A stretch of 64,000 nt of DNA from Micrasema longulum (GCA_022494885.1 JAGVSM010001681.1:1-64000), one strand, 5' to 3'. Positions 33,411 to 45,295 are shown, numbered from the stretch's first letter. The notes: a model not told the origin generated them from the sequence alone. Numbers and translations: made by a program.

Positions 33411-34595
33411 AAAGCATTAAAAAAAAATACCTCTGCTTTTTATCTTACTGTCCTGTGATTTTGTTCAAATTACTTTCGTTCCAGAATTCATACGAAGACA
33501 ATACTGTCCTGTTCCAGCTCTGTGAACAACTTCGATCAAGCGCAATGGGACAATTCAACCATAGGCGTAGTTTAAATGCGGAACTTTGATAATGGGTACA
33601 TTTCGACGTGCGCAGTGGTAAAGGTAATCCATAGTCGCGTGGAGATGGCCTGCCCGTATATCTCTAGGACAATGTCTTGGTCCATGGTCTTGTCCTCCGA
33701 ATTCCAAAGCTTAGACAAAACAGTATTGTTTTGTCTTTGTGTGAACTACGCACTGTGCTAAAAATTTCCTTTGAGTTAAATTAAGGGGAAACTCTGCGAA
33801 ATCGGTAGCTACTCTTTTAGGCATTGTTTTCCAAACATTTTTATCTTCAGATGAAATCTTTCAATAGCGCATTATTTTTTTTTAACATGACGTATTATGC
33901 ATCAATGCAGTGCACTAATAATTATAAATTTGTGGATATGGTGCATTATATTTCTTTGTAGTGCGTTTCATGGTATCTTGACAAACAGGGGTGGGGACCA
34001 ACATACCGCGAACCCTTATCAAAATACACGAACATACAACACGATAAGTCGGTTTCTTTGTGGAGCCGTTTAAGATTGAAAGCACACTATACTTTCGTGT
34101 AAAATATCGCAACCTTGTTTTAAAATAATTACACATGCATCAATTCCTTATATTTTTTCAAATGTCAACAGTTACATTTATTGTACGTGTTTTTTTAAAT
34201 AAATTTCTGAAGCGAAAATAAATTAAACACTACGTGACCGTTTTCTTCTGACATCTAGATTTCATTATTTGTTCACAAAAAAGGGTTCAGTTAATTAATT
34301 CGTATAAATTTATTTAAAATAAAACAAAATTTGTTAAGGGCGCACTAAATAGGTTGGAAAATGTGCGGTCTGCAAAAGATCTTGAAAAAGATCTTGTGGT
34401 GCAGTTTCTTGCGCTAAATCTTGGGCCACTTCATTTGCTGTTTTACACAACTAAGATTCTTAGATTTAAAATTACGCGTAAACATGTGTAGTACGTAGAT
34501 ATTTTCGACGCCATAACAGATAACGAGCAGTTTCAGAAAAGTCGGTAAGTGGTTAAACACAACAATTAAGTAACAATTACTTAAATAAGATGTTT
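33411..34595. other. Unassigned stretch
   Basis: Short frames at 33365-33761 without motif. Loose similarity to 4720-4800. Confidence 0.35.
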
Positions 34596-34597
34596 GA

Positions 34598-34818
34598 CCA
34601 ATACATTTTCAACAAATTGCGATGCATTTCGATTATTTGTTACATGAGAGTAAGGTGATTGATCTTGCGCTTCTGGTAGCAATCAAGGAACAGTGCTGTA
34701 AAGCTGTTTAAACAATATGAAAAATATGTTTTTTGTGTTCATCCGACAGAATTAAACTTCGGACCTCTTGAATGGCAGACTAATGCGTCAACCGCCAGAC
34801 AACAAAACCGACATATCT
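34598..34818 (-). repeat. S1 SINE, degenerate
   Basis: 'atttgttacatgagagtaag', 'cttcggacctcttgaatggc' and a worn head next to 'aaaccgacatatc'. Confidence 0.65.
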
Positions 34819-34824
34819 TCACTC

Positions 34825-34940
34825 GATCAATTATTCAGGTATTTTAACTGAGAGCAGCCATTAAATAGTAAGCACTTGTCGAGGACTCTGGTTCTATTTA
34901 ACACTCAGAACTGAATTCTTTATCCGCATGGACACAAAGA
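34825..34940. repeat. Rep-H copy 2
   Basis: 'gaggactctggttctattta' and 'ttctttatccgcatggacac', as in copies 1 and 3. It again touches the head end of an S1 SINE. Confidence 0.6.
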
Positions 34941-36790
34941 CAATTAATTACAGTTGAACTTTTTTCAATAACATGTACATAATGTTTTTTATTTATTTAA
35001 CTTTTTGTATTAAATGTTGATTGTACATGGGCGGGCTTATTTCCAAATGGCAATTTTTTCCAACCAATCAATAAATTAAGGGTTTTATTTTTATAACTCT
35101 TGTTGAAACATATTCAATAGAAAATAAAGACGAATAAAAGTTAAATATATATAAAAATAAAAATAAAAATAAATGTATTTGAATATAAATTACCTTAAAT
35201 CAATACTATTACTCAATGGTAAAAAGGAAAAAAGAGGAAAAGAAAAGAGATTAAAGAAGAAAAAAATATGTTTCTTCAGACGTGATTTAAACAGAGGTAC
35301 TGTAGCAACATTTTTGATGGTGGATGGGAAACGACTCTACAGTCGAACCACATGAACACTCATAAGTAAGAGAAAAAAAAGAATTTTAGACGGATATTAA
35401 CAGAGTGCTTTGAGAATTAAAACCAAGAGGTAAATCATGAACTGATAAGCGTTGAAATGTAACCAGTAGCTTAATCACAAATAACTATCGACGTGCTAGT
35501 AAGCGACGTGATAACAATTTCTCACCATTATTATTTTTTTATTTTCGCGATCACAATGAAACATCCATGAACACCCAATATTAAATGTCAAAATATTTAC
35601 GTTGCGCGACGTATAATCCTGCTGCACAATCACATATTTGAATTTCATCGGTATAAATATGGAAAATATTCCAAAACTACTATTTCTATTTATTTATTTA
35701 TTATTTATATCGCTATTTATTGCATTTAGCCAGCGGTTGGCAAGCCAAATGTTAAGAAAAGCCGTCACGATAGTAATTGTAATTTAATTTTCACTATTTT
35801 GTGTTAGATACTACTGGCTATTTTGCTGATGAAATATATTGTATTTTTTTAAAAAGTAAACGCCAATTTTTCGCCAACAATCTGTACTTATTTACGAGGA
35901 AAACAAAAAACATACTGATACGAGCGTTGACTTAGAGATTACAAACACGTTGACTTATGACTGCGATAACCTCAGCACGATCATTATTGTTCATTGTGAT
36001 CGCTCAAATGCTTAGCATGTTTTTAAGCACGTCGATAGATATTTGTGATTGAGCTCCAGGTGCGTTAATTTTTGCGGTCACCGTTATCAAAATGTATATT
36101 CTTTAAATTTCAATTAAAATCAACATGGTTCCCGGCACTGCTAATAACAAAAATGACAATGAATCAACCTTATGCCGACAAATTAGTAGAACATTAAAAC
36201 ATTTTTTTTGGTACGAATCACACGGTTTACCCTGAGTCCTGCAATGGTAGCCTAAACGTCGGAACGAATCCCGCTTACACGGGATCACTAAAAAAATTGA
36301 CACACATTGATCATGTCAACCCTGCAGAAATTTAAACCTGAGCCCTAACGTTTGGTCGTCAAAGGAATCAGTATCTTTATAACGAGACGGACAAATAAAT
36401 TGGGCGTTCCGGTTAATCGAAATTAATTGGGTGCTTAATTTTCCCAATATTTCGATTTTAATCAAGTCCACTACATTATTTTAAGCACTCCACTTAAGTC
36501 CAATAAAATATGATTTTGCCGGAACCCATTGACGTGAACATTAATCAATGAAAATAAATTCAATACATAAATCCTTCCGCCACTTCCTCTCCGATGAAAC
36601 ACCAATTTACTACTTTGACGATGACGGATAGGTGTCTACCGAAGTAACGTGCCGCAGTCGCCGTGGGAACTATGAGCCTGACTAATTGGAAAAGTTGCTT
36701 TTCCAGAAAATAAATACACGGACTAGAACGAAGTTATCCGACCCAGATGCTCGGTGTGGAATTAACAATGGCCGTGTAATCCAATACGGA
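34941..36790. other. Unassigned stretch
   Basis: No coding motif. At about 36310-36400 a worn tRNA-like head on the minus strand may be present ('aaatttaaacctgagcccta'), too decayed to call. Confidence 0.35.
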
Positions 36791-36794
36791 TCGC

Positions 36795-36995
36795 GTGGCG
36801 TACAAAAAACAACGACCCGGGACCTTATGCCACACCCATTCGTCTTTAAAATCGTATGTGAATTCGGTAAATATACATTAACAAGTGATAGCATTCTCGT
36901 CGATCGAAAACCGGCCAATTTTATTTCCAGTGCCCCGAGTCGCATGCGACATGCAACATGCGCCTTCAATTGTCAAACGTTTGTCCCATGCAATG
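36795..36995. repeat. Rep-D copy 1
   Basis: 'cattcgtctttaaaatcgta', 'gtgatagcattctcg' and 'agtgccccgagtcgcatgcg' match 49555-49720 in the same order. The overlapping frames on both strands (36682-37006) are chance frames in this repeat. Confidence 0.55.
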
Positions 36996-38050
36996 TTTTG
37001 TTTTAATTTTTAATGTAGTATTTTAACATATTTATGTTCGAATTTTGATTTTGAAATAACAGTACCTATGTCAGATAATATGATGAAATAAAGATATGCG
37101 GAAAAAGCAGTTTAAGAACGTTGGCATTTAAATGTAGTTTTTCTGTCACACTTTGTGAAGATGCCTTCTTGAATATTGTGCGAAAAAGACGACTGCGCAC
37201 CTGGTTGATTATATCTAATTAAAATCTCTCGTATCCTGCTCTAAAACTGAACGAATTAAATTTTGTTTTTACTCTTGTGTGGCTATGATGTCATACTAAT
37301 CGAAATACTATATAAGACTTGATTTATCGCAGTATGTTTTATAATCTTTAAATTGTTATTTTCACACAGGATTTGGAAAGTAAGATTTGAATAATTATGC
37401 TGGATATGTTGATACAAAAAATATTTTTCCTTGCTATCCGAAGAATGATGTCCGCAAATACAGCAGTACATCTGTATTACAGAGAGCACGGAGATAGAAC
37501 CATTACAAAAAAGTCAGAGACGTTGTTCTCTAGCCGTCACAGTCAGCGTTGTGTGAAACAAATTCAGTCGGTTGTTGACAGTGATGGGGGACGCACGGGT
37601 GAATTATGGGCGGCGAATTTATGATTTTCATTTTTTTTTCGTTTTAAAAGGACAAAATTATATGCTTTTTTTTATAAATTATGGAAAAAAAAATATTAAA
37701 CTGTGTGTCTCAATGTTTTTTTTTTCATATGTCTGAGCTTCAGAATATTCCGTCTTTTGCTTGTGGTAACACGATTTTACATCAAAACACGCAAAGACAT
37801 TATTTACGACAGTCTTTTGAGAGTTAAAAAAAGCGTCTCAGAAATAATTTTTCTCTTTTAGGAACTTTTAATTGTTTCTAAAATAGATTTCATATTTGTT
37901 GTATACTGCACAAATCAAAGACAGCAGGTAAAACAAAGAGCTTTTATAGGTTTTTCAAAATATTAAAAAAATATCTATACTCGTTTCTTGAAATAGGGTA
38001 AACATAAACATATTCTGATATGTGCTCTAGTAATGACAATGTATACATAT
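36996..38050. other. Unassigned stretch
   Basis: No motif. T and A runs near 37630-37725. Confidence 0.35.
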
Positions 38051-38054
38051 TTCA

Positions 38055-38350
38055 AGAATGTTTTGAGTATGTCCAAATGCTTGCGGACTGGCTAGACTTC
38101 CTCTCAATGGAGTCATTTATGTATTTAAATTTGTTGCAACAGAGAGGAAAAACATTTTTGAGAAGAAAATATGGAAGAAGAAACTTCACGAAAGTCAACA
38201 GATGGAAGAGTTGAGGAAATGTGGATGTTCAAATACATGCAGAATGGTGAATGTTACACAGTGTGTAAAGTGACCAGCTAAAACAGCCGATAATGGGTCA
38301 TAAGTTTTGTAAATCCCCAGACTTCCATATTCCATATTCCGCATACGTTT
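38055..38350. repeat. Rep-A, leader and core in opposite orientation
   Basis: The plus leader ('ttttgagtatgtccaaatgc' through 'aaaaacatttttgagaag') is followed directly by a minus core ('agtcaacagatggaagagtt' to 'cttccatattccatattcc'). Confidence 0.8.
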
Positions 38351-38600
38351 ATTTAGGTGCGTACACCGAAAATATTCTTTAAAATTGTAAATTGCGTGCG
38401 CTGGAACATTTTCTGTGATAATTTAAGGAATATTTTGAGATTTTTTTATATATTTATTATTTTCAATAATAAAATACATATTTTTATTTTCAAATATTCA
38501 AGGCATCCACAATATTTCAATTCAATTAATTTATTTTAAATATAACATATATTCAATACGTACATATTATAAAAAAGAAAAAAAAATACACGAAAAAGAC
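38351..38600. other. AT-rich spacer
   Basis: Nothing recognised. Confidence 0.4.
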
Positions 38601-38605
38601 TGATG

Positions 38606-39310
38606 TCAAAGTAGTAAGAGAATCGTGATCCGGAAAACCCCTTCGGATACGTGGAACAGATCTATATCCAGAGCGGTGTTGTTCAGCATAGCGGTAGCTC
38701 TTCCAACAGGCATAAAAATAGGCAGGTTGGTCTTGAATATCGGAATTTTAAACAATCTATGCTGACGCTGTCTAACCATAGACAGGTTGGTCCTGTTTAT
38801 CGGAATATGAAACAATCTATGCTGACGCTGTCTTAGGTAATTATCAGGAACATACAAACCAATGCTCATCATAATCTCAGAATTATCGATCATACCGTGC
38901 AACAATCGATAAAAATGTGTAGTCAAATACACATTCCTGCTAGTCTCCAAACTGTTGTAGCCAAGCATACCCTGGAAAAACTCAGTCGGGTAGAGCCAAG
39001 GATAATACCCGCTTACTCTCATGTAGAGATATCTCAGAAACTTATTTTGGATTTTCTTAATAAGAAGAGAGTACTTCAGTTCATGTGACCCTCAAATCAT
39101 CGAGCCACTCTCGAGTCTACTTCGCACCAAGGAGTTGTAAAGAGTTCTCAGTACGCGGGTATTTTCGAAAACCCTGGCAGTACGCAGAACAAATCCTAAC
39201 ATCTTCAATGCATAACCACTGATTGTCTTTATGTGTTCATGAAATATGAGAGTGTTTACACATCTAACGCCTAGATCCTTAACATGCAGGATCGGAACGC
39301 GCCTGATGGG
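38606..39310 (-). pseudogene. Jockey-like LINE ORF2 C-terminus, one in-frame stop
   Basis: The minus strand reads one frame of about 234 codons from 39310 to 38606 with a single TGA at 39092-39094 (probably a Trp codon changed). Landmarks: ILHVKDLGVRCVNTLIFHEH, then ALKMLGFVLR, TLYNSLVRSRLESGSMI, the stop, KIQNKFLRYLYMR, LGYNSLETSRNVYLTTHFYR, IGLYVPDNYLRQRQHRLFHI and ALDIDLFHVSEGVFR. This is the end of a jockey reverse transcriptase protein. A 60-bp tandem duplication (about 38717-38836) repeats RQRQHRLF.IPI..TNL within it. The RT catalytic domain is lost by truncation above 39310. Confidence 0.88.
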
Positions 39311-39389
39311 TACCTACTTTATTTTCATTCATTTAATGTTATAATTATAAATATATTGTAATTGTTAAACGCTTTAATAATATAAATTT

Positions 39390-39490
39390 GATAAAGTTAT
39401 CGAGAAGACCACTCGACAACAGTCAGATGAGTGAAAAAATGTCACGTCGTTCTTGCGTAGGGCCCCTGAACCAAAATAAAAGGTAAATTC
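39390..39490. repeat. Rep-C copy 1
   Basis: 'cgagaagaccactcgacaac', 'aaaaatgtcacgtcgttctt' and 'agggcccctgaac' match 51868-51940. Confidence 0.6.
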
Positions 39491-39980
39491 ATATGTTGAA
39501 TTAACCAAACGTGCATTTATTCCTAATATTCCGACGAATAATACAACCAATTAATAATGCGTGAGTATCGTACAATTTGTTAAATATTTAGGGAAGAATT
39601 TCGTCAGAAACAATTATTATTAACCTGCAAATAATCCGAAATCAATCAATAAAAAGATAAAAACATTTTTGTACTGAACTTCCGGTATTATTGACCTTAC
39701 TTATTATGTACAACCTTTATATTTCCTAAGAGGATTATATATTACTTCCTTATTTATAATATCCTTATATTATTAGTAGCGGTAGGAAATTTGAACTAAA
39801 TCTTTTTAGGAACATGTTAAAAATTAATAAGAAAAATGATAATGTTTATTACTTCTTATATAACACAAAAACATCAAATTGAAAAATTTAATCAGTTCCT
39901 TTAGAATATTATACAAACACGTTTTTCATTCCAAGATACAATAAATTAAAGGAAAAAGATAATTTATCAATCATATTATT
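39491..39980. other. AT-rich spacer
   Basis: Nothing recognised. Confidence 0.4.
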
Positions 39981-39984
39981 AATA

Positions 39985-40175
39985 TTTAAAGCATTAACTT
40001 TGTGGTCAAACATTTTACTCAATGTTATTAAATATTTGTATGTAACCACTTACCGACATTTCTATGTCTACCGGTTCTAAACGTACCCGACTCTTTGTCG
40101 TTATATTTTTGTGCAAAAACTTTGGTGAAGGCGCACAGTAAGTTTTGCATGTTGGTTTAATTTTTGTCATAGACG
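39985..40175 (-). repeat. Penelope-like terminal repeat, inverted junction
   Basis: Boundary motif 'aatatttaaagcattaactt' (39985), then on the minus strand the worn hammerhead-like core: 'gacaaagagtcgggtacg', the palindrome ACCGGT (40070-40075) and 'agacatag'. The sequence after it, 'gttttgcatgttggttta' (40142-40160), lies on the plus strand, although in the 30.5 kb copy it precedes the core on the same strand. The two halves are therefore inverted here. Confidence 0.6.
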
Positions 40176-42220
40176 ATGTGTATTTATTACATATGAAATA
40201 AAATACAAAATTTGGTTGAGAAGTGCGAGAGTAACGGCAGTAATTGTATCAAACTACGTCATGTCTGAACTAAACTACTGATGGTACCTAAGTGTGCCAC
40301 AGTTTTTATAGAAGTTGTTTACTGCACAAATACGGAACAAAGGTCATTTTCTGTTTCACGTATTGTCGGCAATTTGACACAAATGCTAGAAAACCTGAAT
40401 TTTTAAATTGTTTTAGTTTTTTTGTTTTGTTTACGTTAGGGTCATGTATGCTTAACATTCTGCACTGTCTTTAAGACAATAGTACGTCAAGCGACAGAAG
40501 ACATTGGTTTCCGGGTGAGTCTCACATATATTAAGTGTTTCAAATCAATTGATAAGTTTTAATTTTATCGAATTTCCAAAATGATTTAACAGGTTGATTT
40601 GCATAATTAAAATACCGTTGGTTGATTAAATAAATTATAGGGCCCATATACATAACAGGAAAAATGCATTATCAATTTTCCGCAAAAATCAGCAAATAAA
40701 ATGTGTGAAAAATAAATGCCAGAGTGGTTTCAATAAATATGTGTTTCTATAATTGGTTTGAATACATATTTGGAAGACGCAATTTTATAAAGTAAAATGA
40801 AATAAATATAAATAATGAAAACAAAAGACACCATTACAAATATAATGTATTTGCGGTTCGTCTTTTTTTTGTTTAAAAATATATATATATACATTATTGT
40901 ATTTTTATTTGTTGCTTGTAAGACTGTAAGAAATCGATTATGGCAATTAGTCTGTCATTTAACCATGAAAGCCCTTATTATTTTTTTTTGTTTTAATTAC
41001 ATTCTGTATTTTATTTATTTGTATAAAACTTTAAGTACAAAGAAAAAGTACTTCAGCTGACTTGTTGCTAAAAGCAATTTATTCCAGCCAACCAAAAAAC
41101 AGACTTGTCAAAAGAAGATTAAGTCAACATTGTGTACTGAAAAAAACATAAATACATGTCAAAAGATACATACATTAAATAAAAATAAGCTAATTAACTA
41201 AAAATAACAACTGTTTTTTAATTCACATATTAACTTTTCAAAAAAGTACATTATGATATACATATTAAATGACGAGGATTGTGGAATCAGATAATGAGTT
41301 TGGAAGGAGAGAGAAAAAGGAACCAAGGAAAGAAAAAGGTATAAGAATTTATATTTAAAAAAATAAAAAACCGTACAATTTGGGGAGTTCAGGATTTTGG
41401 GGATATATATTAATGTTCCAGGCGGTTCTTGCAGGTGGCTAGAGAAGGTGCATTTTTAATATTAATATTAGGAACGAGTATTTTATTTTGAGCCTGGGAT
41501 AAAAAAACAAACTTTTATGTAACCGTCACAACTATGCTTAGGTCGATAATTTGAATCACCCCCATAACTCCTTCCTCACGTCAAACGAAAATCCCATACA
41601 GAAGAAAAAAGCAGTAATCTCCAATGGGAAGGAAGTCTAATTACATTCCAAACTTTTAGACTAAGCTTTTTGCCCCAACTATCAGCTTTTGCGTGATAAT
41701 TGACTTTAAAACACGTAGAAATTAACGCAATCTTAGTTAGACATGCAAAAATAACTTCTTTTATAATAAAACTTATCAAAACATTTTTTTTTTACAACAA
41801 TGCCACCTAGTGTCATTTACTTATTATCAAATTTGATCAAATTATATTTTACCTTTCTAGGTCCAAGGGGTTTTCTCAAGCCCCCAAGTAGTATATTTTT
41901 TCGATTACTTTTTTAAAATAAGCAAATTGATTCAGTTTTTTCCAAAATCCTACCCCATAATATTTAAAATGTTGCAAAATTATGAACATATATTTCTGAC
42001 CAATTTTTTCAATATTTATTCACATTAACTTTGGCTTACTCTTCTGCAAACTACAAACATTACAATTCATCACTCTACATTCCAATATACATTGACATAT
42101 TAGTCAATTTGCAGATATATTTTTTGCTACTTGGTGGCTTTTTTCCAGCCATAACTTCAAAACGCCGGATTTTGTGCTTTACATTTTACATTAATTCTCT
42201 CTTCCAAATCCCCGCTGCAC
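40176..42220. other. Unassigned AT-rich stretch
   Basis: Several small frames (40292-40474, 40815-41060, 41576-41779, 42031-42231), none with a motif. Confidence 0.4.
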
Positions 42221-42224
42221 TTAT

Positions 42225-42370
42225 CTGCTAACGGGTGACGCGCAGAACATTGCTGTTAAGGATTTTTACCTGAGAGTTGCCAGTCAAAAACGCTCATCTA
42301 GGATTCTGGCACTATTTCACTGGCAGAGTTGTATTTTTCATCCATCTGGACACGGAATAAACAAAACATT
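42225..42370. repeat. Rep-H copy 3
   Basis: 'acctgagagttgccagtc', 'aggattctggcactatttca' and 'tttcatccatctggacacgg'. Confidence 0.6.
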
Positions 42371-42529
42371 TACATAATATGTTACAATTTACTATGGCCG
42401 TTTATATAAATAAATATAAATCAAGGAGTAAATAATACTTATGCGAATTATATTCTTTGTCAGAGAATTCAAGACTTAAGGATTAGCGACTTATAATAAT
42501 TGCTCGCCTTCAAACAAACTAACAAACTA

Positions 42530-42607
42530 TAACTTCGTTTCCCCGTAGAAGTAGGCAGAGACGATAGAACGTCATGTCATTCTGCACTTTCTTACATATC
42601 TTGCTTC
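42530..42607 (-). pseudogene. LINE-W, last codons (split copy, 3' part)
   Basis: The minus strand reads EARYVRKCRMT, a stop, then RSIVSAYFYGE, the end of LINE-W. The upstream part of the same copy is at 43084-43330. The two are separated by a LINE-Z insertion flanked by 'ttgcttc'. Confidence 0.8.
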
Positions 42608-43083
42608 TTTCTTATTTTTATTATAATCCTTAGTGGTGGGGGTCAGTGCTATGCCAGCTACTGACTTCTCTGCAACATGTGAAGATCTATTGTGACGGGT
42701 CCTCGTGAATAGTTCTCGCCCTTCAAGCCCAGGTACATAAAGAACCTGCCTACTGTGTGGAAAGCGAGAGTTCAAATTTCGCTAAATCTACCCCTCCAAG
42801 CCCAGATCCATAAAGTATCGGGCTATAAGGTAGGGTGCGAGCGCTTTAACATCCTCAAGTTTAACCAGTGGTCCCTGAGGATGAGGCTCCTTTTATGATG
42901 TAAAGCATCACATTCACATCTAATGTGTATAAGTGTTTCCTCATCTGCACTGCAGAACCTACATCAAGAAGTTTCAGAACGGTTCATTGCAAGGTGTTTG
43001 TTCAATCTGCAGTGCCCTGAGCGGGCTCTAGTGATAACCCTTACTTGATTTCAGCTGAGTTTTATTAGGTTAAAAGCAAAAGT
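42608..43083 (-). mobile_element. LINE-Z fragment inserted in LINE-W
   Basis: A 476-bp minus-strand insertion. From about 43071 it reads NLIKLS, a stop, NQVRVITRARSGHCRLNKHL, a stop, then CRFCSADEETLIHIRCECDA and LHHKRSLILRDHWLN. C-x2-C-x8-H-x4-C is the zinc-knuckle-like end of LINE ORF2. The 3' part is non-coding and ends in an A-rich run on the minus strand (42608-42630). 'ttgcttc' occurs at both ends (42601-42607 and 43084-43090), a 7-bp target duplication. It is 5'-truncated, and two in-frame stops show decay. The related copy is at 19245-19655. Confidence 0.85.
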
Positions 43084-43335
43084 TTGCTTCCTCTACATAC
43101 ATACATTTTTTAATGCCTGCGCGCTGATTATTTTCATTTTTTACATGCTCATCTTCAAGCGTTGGATTCGGTCATGGCACGTCTTTCTTTATTTTCTCGT
43201 TTTTGGCATCCATCAATATTCGCAAAGTAAATCTTTTTCTTTGCCATCCATTCGCTCTATATCCATATCAACGTAGAACACCATTCTTCATTTTGTTAAT
43301 AATGTCTGCCTCAGCCATAATGGGGTATAATATTG
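43084..43335 (-). pseudogene. LINE-W, upstream part of the split copy
   Basis: The minus strand, over two frames, reads MAEADIINKMKNGVLR, a GYRANGWQRK region where GHVERMDGK is expected, and a final RAGIKKCMYVEEA, then the break. It joins EARYVRK at 42.6 kb. Confidence 0.8.
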
Positions 43336-43388
43336 TTGACATAACATTCATGTTTTTTGTTGATATTTCTTGAAAAAACTCCATAGTT

Positions 43389-43700
43389 AATGATTATGAT
43401 AAAATTATAAATAAACTTATCAATGAAACTTCTTGGTTAAGTTTAACTTTTTATTATTTTGACCAACGAGCGCTTTCGCCTAAGTAGGCATCTTTAAGAC
43501 TGGTGAATTGTTTACGACATTTACAGTTTTTATACTATTCTTAACATACTTATTTGATCTTATCTCTAAAATATGTTAAGAATAATATGAAAACTGTAAA
43601 TTATGTAAACAATTCACAAATCTTGAAGATGCCTAAGTAAACTTAAATTAAACCAAGAAGTTTCCTTGATAAGTTTATTTATAATTTTATCATAATCATT
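43389..43700. repeat. Foldback element with Penelope-like, hammerhead-like arms
   Basis: Outer arms 43389-43438 and 43651-43700 are inverted repeats matching in 49 of 50 positions. Inner arms continue to 43540-43548 and 43572-43580, with a 23-nt loop. The right arm lacks about 38 nt that the left arm has. The left arm, read on the minus strand, carries 'gatgcctacttaggcgaaag' (a stem then GAAA) followed by the palindrome GCGC. Flanks that could form stem I are ACCAGU and GUUGGU. Confidence 0.8.
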
Positions 43701-44130
43701 TACATAACATTTGTTAATACGGTGTAAACATATTTTGTTTTTGCTTCTGTGCTCATTTTTAAATTAAAAAAAAACACGGAAACAACTAATTTTTACACCT
43801 AATATACAAAGTGTCTCATGTAAAAAAGTCCTAAAAACTTATTTTCAAAATTCGTTTTTTAAGTGATGTAAAAAAAAATGATTTGAAAAAAGAGACAATC
43901 CCTAACGTCAAGGACTAGCATTCTTTCCACAAACCCCTATCTCTCCCCCTTTTCCTGTCCGCATCCGGTGCGTCTCGCTTCGCTGGTCAAATACGTTTTT
44001 AATCTCAAATCAAAAATGCCATCTCACAAAAAAATCATAAGGGTATTTTAAAAACACATCATAAAAAACATGACTTTAAATTGTCGTCAATTCTTCAAAT
44101 ACATATATAAAAAAACTAATATGTTTGAAC
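43701..44130. other. No recognised feature
   Basis: AT-rich with one GC patch near 43930-43990. Nothing recognised. Confidence 0.4.
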
Positions 44131-44134
44131 TAAA

Positions 44135-44320
44135 AAAGCTGAAACCTTTTTTGGTGTGAGTGAAATTCATCTGACAGAATTATTTAACATATTTTTTACG
44201 TTCCTTAAAATGTTTTCATCCCAGTTGTTATATTTAATTCCTTAAATACCTCCCTAAGAGGTGAAAAACAGTATGTTTATACAAAGATTTCGATAAACTC
44301 AAAATATTGTTAAGTAAAAA
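44135..44320 (+). repeat. Rep-A fragment
   Basis: 'aaaaagctgaaacctttttt', 'gtgaaattcatctgacagaa', then the minus leader 'tacctccctaagaggtgaaa'. Shortened inside. Confidence 0.65.
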
Positions 44321-45060
44321 ATCGTTTGAATTTCAGTTGATTAACCCTAAACTGATCTCCAAAAATTTTCCAGAAACCTACCGTTTAGTTGGAATAATTT
44401 ATGACAGTATTTTATCACTCTTTGAAGTTTCATATCACGACATTCAATTTCTTTTCAATCACAATTTAGTATCCGAAAACTGCCGAAGTTTCTTCTTCGA
44501 CAATTTTGCATTCAGAGCAGGTGACGTCATCAGCATCTTGATGACAACTTCCGTGATTTTGAACGGATCTCCTAACTTTTTAGAGAGTGATATAAGACCC
44601 TCTTGGCTTATTAAATGAACAACTTTCTTTTGATACTTTAAGTAAACGACTGTCATAATCCCTCTCCAGGACTGGCATTTGTGAATTGACTGGAAATAGA
44701 ATCATATTTTGAATAAACCAATTCGAGTGATAAAAGGTCTGTTTTGATTTAAAGCATAAATTTCAGGAAAGAACCTTAAATCACTTTAAATACACTTCAA
44801 TGCCTTTGATCCATAACCATATCGTCGGAAATTTAAAAAACAAGTTAAAAATGCAGTTACATGTATTTTTCGAGCTTTACTAACCTGATAAAATCCTATT
44901 GATGCAACAAGGTTTTGTTTCAAGATAAGCAGACATACATTTTTTCTAAAATCTTTTCAGTTGAAAATCATTCATGCCATTTATCAAAGAAACATTTTAA
45001 AGAACCTAAAATGGTTTAATGAGTATGTTTCATGTCTAAAATAGGAATAAGGAAGATAAA
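44321..45060. other. Unassigned stretch with opposed open frames
   Basis: A 103-codon frame (44307-44618, plus) overlaps a 65-codon frame (44459-44656, minus). Neither has a motif that I know. Confidence 0.35.
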
Positions 45061-45064
45061 AAAA

Positions 45065-45295
45065 CATTTTTTTTTTTTTTTAAAAGGAATAACCCGCTAA
45101 GCCTCTATTTCGAGGCTTGTCAGCAGGTGGGATAGAGGGGATATGGAAGAAGGTAATGAAAAATACACCACAACACCCAGACCAATTGAGAAACAAATCT
45201 TTCTTGGATTTTTTTCTTGCAACTGGCGGGAATCGAACCCGCGACGCCAGTTTCACAGATAGCCGTCTAACCAACTGCGCCACGGCGCCTGTTGA
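45065..45295 (-). repeat. S3 tRNA-derived SINE with poly(A)
   Basis: Minus strand: head 'ggcgccgtggcgcagttggt' (A-box) and 'gcgggttcgattcccgccag' (B-box, both near perfect), body 'ttggtctgggtgttgtggtg', 'cctctatcccacctgctgac', and a tail seen as a T run at 45068-45084. The acceptor ends do not pair, so it is not a tRNA gene. This is the freshest-looking SINE here. A headless copy lies at 48540-48675. Confidence 0.85.

Noticed and set aside
36682..37006. 95- and 106-codon open frames on opposite strands
   Set aside because: They mirror each other, have no motif, and lie in Rep-D, which at 49.6 kb has no open frame.
44307..44656. 103-codon frame (plus) and 65-codon frame (minus) as a possible gene
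   Set aside because: No recognisable domain, no splice or promoter context, and the start overlaps a Rep-A fragment.
45217..45295. A tRNA gene on the minus strand
   Set aside because: Both Pol III boxes are good, but the acceptor ends do not pair and a SINE body and A tail follow. The body recurs at 48.5 kb.
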